Source: Paludibacteraceae bacterium (GTDB lineage: Bacteria; Bacteroidota; Bacteroidia; Bacteroidales; Paludibacteraceae). From it: 37,442 nucleotides of DNA. The notes below the pieces were generated by a model that saw only the letters and a program-made list of their open reading frames with translations, was not told the origin of the DNA and did not search any database. Both the position numbers and the translations under genes were made by a program. Numbering within the stretch: position 1 is the first letter of the stretch; the number at the start of each line of letters is the position of its first letter. Location: NCBI GenBank assembly GCA_029974315.1, contig JARKSE010000168.1, positions 1 through 37,442 on the forward strand. Reading direction: 5' to 3'. This document shows, piece by piece, positions 31,244 through 37,442 of the stretch.

Positions 31244-34099
31244 TTATGGAAAAACTTGATAAAAAAAGTTAGCAGAAGGATCAGTACGCTTAACATGATC
31301 TTTCAAACCATATTTAATGACGCAAAAGACACTAGTTGGTAGCGTCGGGATATCAATAATATTACTAGTTGGTTGAATTTCTGCCAACAATTGTCCCTGT
31401 ACAGAATAAACATATAAACGATAATCTGGATTATAATGCTCCACTTCTACTTGATAACCTGTATGAGAAGAAAAGCGAACTGTTAGTGGCGCAGAGCTTG
31501 GTTTCGTCAACACCTCTATCTCGTTAGAGTATGCTGTAATATTCTCATAATAATCCGTCTTATCTGTAGCTTGTAGCCGATATTTATAAATGGTATTAGG
31601 CAATAAATCTACTATCTTTTCACTTAAGTTAGTCGTATGTTTATGGCGACACACATAAGAAACCTTTTCAAAAAAATGAACCGTAAAATCATCAAATAAT
31701 ACATTGCCACTATTTTTTTCATAAGTGATTCGAAAACGAGAAAAAGTATTAAACACAGGCAAAGACAGTTCTTTTACGATTTTTTTCATCGTGGCATCAA
31801 TGACAATAGCATCAATTCGCACCCACTGTTGACCATCAAAACCATCAACATTCAACTTACTTCCTGTTGCGCTCAAGGTATGCATCCAAAAACTTATTTT
31901 TTCTATGGGAAAAAGATAGCGTTCCGATAATAAAGTGTCACTGTTCGCGCTAAAAACCAATGAAGGTGACATTTTCCCATAAATAGAAATCTGTTTAGAG
32001 ACCAAATTAGAGACCCAATCTGTTGGTACTACATCATCAATAAAAGAATCAAAACCTTCAGTCAACGAATCAGACGTTCCTGTAAGCGAATATACGGACA
32101 AATAATAGCCTGTTGCATCAAAGGCTGAATTCCAATTCGCCACAAACGACGAACTCGTGGTATCAGTGGCTGCAAGAGCCACTGGAACTTCGACTAGAAT
32201 GGGGCGACTAGATTGTCCTTTCAAAGGAATTTCATAGGTTGTATACTGATCACAAGTAATAACCAAAGTATCAAGATGATATTTATCAAAAGAAGCTAAC
32301 ATAGGAAGATAGCGAATAGCGATAGTTACATTCAATGTGGAATCAGCTGATGGCGACAATAACAACGAGCTATTAGTCCACTCCGAGGATGAAGTTGCCA
32401 TAGAGCGCATAAAAAAGTTTTCTCCATTTTTTAATTCCAATTTTAACGGTTGTACTAAATCTTGACCGAGCACCGGCAAAAGCTGAGAATCTGATGGGGA
32501 CTCCTGAACGGTAACAAACAAATTCATAGCAGAAGGAAAATCTTCATAGTGAGGAAAGCCTTCACCACCACCATCATAGCGAAATGAAACAATTCCACCT
32601 GATTCGGAAATGTAAGTTAATGGTTGATTAATATCAATCCCACTACGTAAAGTAGGACGAAAAGACGTTACATTCGCTGTACCAGGAAATGGATCACTCG
32701 CTGAGTTAACTGCATACATACCCGCTTCTATAATATCTACTCCTAAAGCGGTAGCTATATTATTTGGCCCATTAGCACTCCATGTTGACGCATTATAATT
32801 CACGCGAGTCACTAACAATCCGTGCCCAGGAAGATAAGCGTCCCAATCTGATTTTTGACGATTTTCGAGCAAAATGAACTGAGTTGGACTTGGCGATTTC
32901 CCATTTAAATTATGAGTACGCGATTGCGTAATAAGACACGCCTTATTGGTCGACAATAACGACTCCAAGGTAACCAGAGAAGGTTGGTTCAATACCGTAG
33001 GTGTAAGCCATCCTAGAAAAAAACGTTCATAAGCAGAATACCCTGGCGGTGTTCTACCTGCATTATTATAAGGACCCGCATCCATTACATCCCACGATCC
33101 TAACGTTGCATGTTCTGCACCATTTGTAGCATAAAAGTCAGGTAAGCCTAATACATGCCCAAATTCATGAACAAACGTCCCAATTCCACACATATTAGAA
33201 CCAGTATAACCCTTTAACTCTGACGTACACGCATAATCATTAATCTTTTTACCATCAATAGAATAAGGAGTAGACAGCGTCCAACGATGGGGCCAAACAG
33301 CATCATTAGGTCCACCTTCGGCTTCATTAAATCCTGCATAATAGACAAACACATTATCGACAAAACCATCACCATCGGTATCATACTCCGAAAAATCGAC
33401 ACCTAGTGTATCTGCTTTTTTACAGGCATCAATAATCATTTGGCGTGGATTGGCATCACTTTCATTGATATTTTGTCCATAATAATTAAACGTTTGATCC
33501 AAAGAGACTGGTCCAACCACCACAAAATCAGGACTAAAGGCACCATTTGAATTATCACTAAAATAATCACGAGCAGAACCTGTACCACCATTACTACTAT
33601 ACCCAGCTTGATTTAATAACGCAGTATAAGCCTGCAGTGGTTCTACAACAGAAAATTTTTTATTGGTAAATTCGACCAAAATAACTAAACTTTTAGGACT
33701 TCCTGATAGAGGATATGACTTTTGTACACCCATGGAACGTTTTCTATTAGGTGCAACAACATCGGATGATCGGGTTGCTAAAGACGTAGCAGTTTTTAAA
33801 AATCGTTTTTCTTTAGCTGTACGATGATTTGCATTTTTGGCTATCACTCCACGCGTACGAACGCCCCCCCAAACATCCATCTCGGCATATTCATAAACGC
33901 CTAAAGTATTTTGCGTGACCAGATAACCATCTTCAGTGGTAGTATAATTAAATGACTCATCCCCATGACGTAAGATAGATAAACTAGTACCATCTGGCTG
34001 GGTAATAACCATAACACCTTTAAACGCAGGAACAGCGAAAAGACTCGAGAAAGACAATAACAGTAGTAAATATGTTAATTTTATTCTTTTCATAACCAT
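31244..34099 (-). CDS. M6 family metalloprotease, paralog of 28724-31099, with an extra jelly-roll-like insertion
   Basis: Signal peptide; HEFGHVLGLPD; co-linear with the neighbouring M6 protein (CTSEL, GPYNNAGRTPPGYSAYERFFLGWLTP); FN3-like halves flank an extra ~135 aa; VYSVQGQLLAEIQP near the C-terminus. Confidence 0.87.
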   Translation of the reverse strand: MVMKRIKLTYLLLLLSFSSLFAVPAFKGVMVITQPDGTSLSILRHGDESFNYTTTEDGYLVTQNTLGVYEYAEMDVWGGVRTRGVIAKNANHRTAKEKRFLKTATSLATRSSDVVAPNRKRSMGVQKSYPLSGSPKSLVILVEFTNKKFSVVEPLQAYTALLNQAGYSSNGGTGSARDYFSDNSNGAFSPDFVVVGPVSLDQTFNYYGQNINESDANPRQMIIDACKKADTLGVDFSEYDTDGDGFVDNVFVYYAGFNEAEGGPNDAVWPHRWTLSTPYSIDGKKINDYACTSELKGYTGSNMCGIGTFVHEFGHVLGLPDFYATNGAEHATLGSWDVMDAGPYNNAGRTPPGYSAYERFFLGWLTPTVLNQPSLVTLESLLSTNKACLITQSRTHNLNGKSPSPTQFILLENRQKSDWDAYLPGHGLLVTRVNYNASTWSANGPNNIATALGVDIIEAGMYAVNSASDPFPGTANVTSFRPTLRSGIDINQPLTYISESGGIVSFRYDGGGEGFPHYEDFPSAMNLFVTVQESPSDSQLLPVLGQDLVQPLKLELKNGENFFMRSMATSSSEWTNSSLLLSPSADSTLNVTIAIRYLPMLASFDKYHLDTLVITCDQYTTYEIPLKGQSSRPILVEVPVALAATDTTSSSFVANWNSAFDATGYYLSVYSLTGTSDSLTEGFDSFIDDVVPTDWVSNLVSKQISIYGKMSPSLVFSANSDTLLSERYLFPIEKISFWMHTLSATGSKLNVDGFDGQQWVRIDAIVIDATMKKIVKELSLPVFNTFSRFRITYEKNSGNVLFDDFTVHFFEKVSYVCRHKHTTNLSEKIVDLLPNTIYKYRLQATDKTDYYENITAYSNEIEVLTKPSSAPLTVRFSSHTGYQVEVEHYNPDYRLYVYSVQGQLLAEIQPTSNIIDIPTLPTSVFCVIKYGLKDHVKRTDPSANFFYQVFP

Positions 34100-34126
34100 A
34101 TTAATTCAATTTAAAACTTTAAACCA

Positions 34127-34157
34127 CAAAGATAGTCATTTTAAAAAGATTTGGCAA
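34127..34157 (-). promoter_or_regulatory. Bacteroidota-type promoter for the second M6 protease (31244-34099)
   Basis: Minus strand TTG (CAA 34155-34157) - 20 bp - TATCTTTG (CAAAGATA 34127-34134). Confidence 0.7.
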
Positions 34158-34188
34158 CCCCTTTAAGTCTTTTTATAGATTAAACAAA

Positions 34189-34218
34189 AAAGAGGACTGT
34201 CGTTTGACAGTCCTCTTT
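34189..34218 (-). terminator. Intrinsic terminator downstream of the T9SS-sorted protein
   Basis: aaagaggactgtc-gttt-gacagtcctcttt with T run on the minus strand. Confidence 0.88.
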
Positions 34219-34240
34219 AATAAATCAAGTTCTAGAATAC

Positions 34241-36166
34241 TTATTCTTTCACAAATTTAGCGGTATGAACACCTGCTGCATCTCTTACAGTCATGATATA
34301 AAGACCAGTAGATAAACTACCGATAGAAACACCATTTTGAACTGAATTAGCGCGATAAGTAGCCACTTGTTTGCCAGTAATGTCAGCAATTGTAATTGTT
34401 GAATTATCTACCAAGTTGTTAATATAAAGCATGTCCTTTGCAGGATTTGGGTAAACTACCAAATTATTATCTGCGGTTACATGTTTAATAGCGATTGGCT
34501 CTTCAACTGTACCTGCTAAATAACCAAAGGTAACGGCAGAATTAATGGCTAAACTCAATAAATCAGCATAACCAGTCACACCATATGTGCTTGTATAATA
34601 AGGTTCAGTATAATCTTCAGCATAATTCATCCACCCATCAGCATCATTGAAACTTAAATAGGCAGTATATGGTCTAAACGAATTATAAGTTTGACCGCGA
34701 TAAATAGATAATAAATCTACGTAATTATCATCTATAGTGGCTGTCAAAGTATCCACTTGTGGTAAATCAATTACTACAAAATATTTACCTTTTACACCAA
34801 TTGGCTGAGGAAATGTAACAGATGTTGGAACCAAATTAGGAGATGCTATATAAGCATTATTACCAAGTACGCTAGCAAAAGTGGCTTCGTAACGACCAAA
34901 TTCCCAATCATTTCTTGGACGGCCATTTTCGTCAGCTCCTAGTACACGGATAACACATGTGGAATCAGCATAATTTTCTAGGTAAGCTTCATAGAAAATA
35001 AATGATACACCTGTTAAAGCAGCATAACCATCTTTTCCTAATACTTCAAAACTTTCAGCGTACGACATTGGAGAATTAGTACTCAAACCAAACATACCTA
35101 TAGAATTATAAGATTCTGAAGGAGCTAAGTTGGTTAATGTATCGGTAGAGTTAGCTACAGGTGAAACAACTCCTTCTGATGGTAATACAGCAGTAGTGTC
35201 ACCTTCGGCGTTTGATGCTTTTAATGACAAAACAATTGATGAATTAGCAGGAAGTGTAAGTGACATAGCATACGTAGTATCAACAGGAAGACCAGCATCA
35301 TCTAACAATGCAATTTCGGCACCAGTCACAGTCCATTTATAATCAGTTGTGAAATTACAATCAGCACTAACATTAACCAATGCAGAATCTGATGCAACAT
35401 ACACTTTAGGAGATTCTGTATTTGTACTCCAAGCGGCATTCCATGCAGCAGCTGTAAACCCGTTAATCATTGGTTTTGGATTTTGAGGTTCGGTAGTAGA
35501 AACCATGAAATAATCCATAGCAGCATACCAAGAATTAGCAGCACCCTTGTGATTAAAAGCAAAATAATAAGAACCTGTAGCAGGCACTGTAAATGAAGCT
35601 TTAACCAAAGTCCATTCAGCCATACCTACGGCGTTAGCACCCGTTTTGTCAATAACAACAGTAGTATGAGTCGTATCAGCTGTAGCACCCATGGTAATTT
35701 TCAAGTCTTGAACACCATAAGAATCTGGAGCCATAACAAAAGCAGACGCCCAATAAGTTACACCTTGTGTTAACTCTACAGCAACATTAGAAATTGCCCA
35801 TGCATTAACAGGAGCTTCAGAATCGTAATCAGAAACAAGATACATCTCACCCATTGCAGCAGAAATATCACCAGTAGAAGACTCAACACTAGACCCAACA
35901 TAAAGACCGTAATAATCTTCACTGGCGCCAAAAGATTGGAGAAGAGTCCAAGTATTATCCTTGTCTTCAAAATCTTCTACATATACAGCAGAAGCTGGAA
36001 TTTTAGCTGGTGCTACAGCACTTTTTGCCAAGCCAGGAACGGTAGTTTCGACTGACACTTTTTCAGAACCAGATAAAGCTTTAAACGCTTTTTTCTGAGG
36101 AACAATCGCCGATACCGCAATTGAGGTGGCGAGCAAAATAATCAACGAGTAAATTTTCGTTTTCAT
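34241..36166 (-). CDS. T9SS type A sorting domain protein with choice-of-anchor/cleaved-adhesin-like domain
   Basis: YVEDFEDKDNTWTLLQSFGASEDYYGLY...NAWAISNVAVELTQGVTYWASAFV; C-terminal VVYPNPAKDMLYINNL...ITIADITGKQVATY...GLYIMTVRDAAGVHTAKFVKE. Start placed at MKTKIYS; an alternative ATG lies at 36193. Confidence 0.87.
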   Translation of the reverse strand: MKTKIYSLIILLATSIAVSAIVPQKKAFKALSGSEKVSVETTVPGLAKSAVAPAKIPASAVYVEDFEDKDNTWTLLQSFGASEDYYGLYVGSSVESSTGDISAAMGEMYLVSDYDSEAPVNAWAISNVAVELTQGVTYWASAFVMAPDSYGVQDLKITMGATADTTHTTVVIDKTGANAVGMAEWTLVKASFTVPATGSYYFAFNHKGAANSWYAAMDYFMVSTTEPQNPKPMINGFTAAAWNAAWSTNTESPKVYVASDSALVNVSADCNFTTDYKWTVTGAEIALLDDAGLPVDTTYAMSLTLPANSSIVLSLKASNAEGDTTAVLPSEGVVSPVANSTDTLTNLAPSESYNSIGMFGLSTNSPMSYAESFEVLGKDGYAALTGVSFIFYEAYLENYADSTCVIRVLGADENGRPRNDWEFGRYEATFASVLGNNAYIASPNLVPTSVTFPQPIGVKGKYFVVIDLPQVDTLTATIDDNYVDLLSIYRGQTYNSFRPYTAYLSFNDADGWMNYAEDYTEPYYTSTYGVTGYADLLSLAINSAVTFGYLAGTVEEPIAIKHVTADNNLVVYPNPAKDMLYINNLVDNSTITIADITGKQVATYRANSVQNGVSIGSLSTGLYIMTVRDAAGVHTAKFVKE

Positions 36167-36193
36167 AATCTGTTTTTTTTTAGAATTAAACAA

Positions 36194-37219
36194 TTAATAT
36201 AATTTCAATTTTTCTATAAAGAGACCTTGTTTCGTATTTTGATGATGACGTACCCCAATCCATACTTTTGAGTGCTCAAATTCTTTAGGTATAGTCAGTG
36301 AACGTTCCACAAAACGTAATGAATCTGGCAAAGGAGTAGTTGATGTAAATTTAATAGTATCTAGCTTGTGGTTATAAAACCCCGTCGAATCAGTTAATTG
36401 AATTAGAAAGGTTAAAGAGTCTAATACGACAGCATCATCACAATTAGTAGCAGTAATGGAATCCTTAGAAATAAGAATAGAATATTTATCCTTACAAAAA
36501 GCAATGGTGGTAGCAGTTGGATAGACCATAAAATCCAATTTCATATCTATACCGATAGTCTTTCCTGGTAAAACGAACAGATTATCTGGCGTATAAATAT
36601 TGGGACCTTGTTTTGCATAAGAGATATAACCTTTATGAGTTAACTTAAATATAGAGAACTCAAAATTACGTCCATCTCCATCTTTGTCCACTTGATAAAA
36701 GTTTTTACTTTCCCAAACAGATTGATCCATAGTACCATTCACATCAAGGATAGAAGCATAAGTTGCACCCGTTCTAAACAAAGACGGGTCTCCGTATGTA
36801 ACACCGTTATAATTAACAGCATAAGTAGCGTAAGCGTAATCCGTATTCGGAGATAAACCCTTAAAAATAGAGTCAAAATCATTCGTTAAAACAGACGCTT
36901 TCATCGAAATCATATTTCTGCTAGGAATTAATCCTTGCAAAACTGCTTTCTCAAAGCTACCATCAGCTTTATTTAATATAGAATCTGGGCAATATACAAA
37001 ACCAAAATCAACTAGGTTAGCATATTCAGATACCTCGCCAGCAAAGCGTGCTTTAGTCATATATACATCAGCATCCAACGTAACAACACCCTTTGGGGCT
37101 TTGTTAGTATCTACTGGATAATCGTAGTCGCTTTTTATTGGTGACTCTTCACAAGCTGTGAAAGTTACAATTAAGGCGGCATAAACGATTGGCAATAATA
37201 GCCTAAAAGTTCTTTTCAT
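36194..37219 (-). CDS. Lipoprotein of unknown function, SusD-linked
   Basis: MKRTFRLLLPIVYAALIVTFTACEESP lipobox; FN3-like GLSPNTDYAYATYAVNYNGVTYG. Confidence 0.78.
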   Translation of the reverse strand: MKRTFRLLLPIVYAALIVTFTACEESPIKSDYDYPVDTNKAPKGVVTLDADVYMTKARFAGEVSEYANLVDFGFVYCPDSILNKADGSFEKAVLQGLIPSRNMISMKASVLTNDFDSIFKGLSPNTDYAYATYAVNYNGVTYGDPSLFRTGATYASILDVNGTMDQSVWESKNFYQVDKDGDGRNFEFSIFKLTHKGYISYAKQGPNIYTPDNLFVLPGKTIGIDMKLDFMVYPTATTIAFCKDKYSILISKDSITATNCDDAVVLDSLTFLIQLTDSTGFYNHKLDTIKFTSTTPLPDSLRFVERSLTIPKEFEHSKVWIGVRHHQNTKQGLFIEKLKLY

Positions 37220-37245
37220 CTTATTTGTGTTTTTATATTAATTAA

Positions 37246-37442
37246 TTATTTATTATTGTCATCTTTCCCTATGGCTGAATTTTCTTGAATTTCACTCAAT
37301 GGGATTTGATAAGTCCATCGAACATCGCCTGCTGCAATTTTCAACAAACCATCTGGCGTTCTATGGTTAGTACCTTCGTAAGTACGATCTATACCTTTAT
37401 GCAAACGTTTCAAGTCAAAGTAAGCAAAACCTTCACCCCACA
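37246..37442 (-). CDS. RagB/SusD family outer-membrane lipoprotein, C-terminal end (truncated by window edge)
   Basis: Minus strand WGEGFAYFDLKRLHKGIDRTYEGTNHRTPDGLLKIAAGDVRWTYQIPLSEIQENSAIGKDDNNK*, matching the SusD C-terminal WGEG-x-DLKR...W-x-IP-x-EI-x-N pattern. Confidence 0.82.
   Translation of the reverse strand, partial: WGEGFAYFDLKRLHKGIDRTYEGTNHRTPDGLLKIAAGDVRWTYQIPLSEIQENSAIGKDDNNK

Noticed and set aside
36171-36193. A9 tract and alternative ATG before the T9SS-sorted protein, considered as a slippage switch
   Set aside because: The signal peptide starts cleanly at MKTKIYS (36166), so the tract lies in the leader; A-rich leaders are normal in Bacteroidota.

Overview
The window is a ~37 kb, AT-rich stretch of a Bacteroidota chromosome, most likely Bacteroidales. 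This rests on the T9SS-type C-termini, SusD/RagB, DUF4831, DUF2723 and TAnnTTTG -7 promoter elements. Most of it is housekeeping: a partial TonB-dependent receptor, a Wzz-like protein, a rhomboid protease, uvrA, a DUF4831 protein, nadA, kdsD, kdsA, a LOG-family protein, an NfnAB-type transhydrogenase pair, lolD, tcdA, a split chromate transporter, gyrB, htpG, nadB, a DUF2723 membrane protein and a polysaccharide deacetylase. The right end (~28.7-37.4 kb, minus strand) looks like a protein- or peptide-directed SusD-type locus: a SusD C-terminus at the edge, a lipoprotein, a T9SS-sorted protein and two tandem M6-family metalloproteases. The items most worth a second look are: (1) a nested inverted-repeat element between htpG and a small lipoprotein (21999-22254); (2) a GH16-like protein with a degenerate active site and ~10 short N-terminal motifs, fused tightly to the KDO genes; (3) a 26-bp palindrome overlapping a near-consensus promoter upstream of the LOG gene; (4) a lipoprotein gene with an in-frame TAA and no start codon; (5) M6 protease features, namely a G7 tract and a jelly-roll-like insertion inside an FN3-like domain. 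I saw no convincing CRISPR array, rRNA, tRNA or defence system. All family names come from motif recognition and have not been checked against a database.
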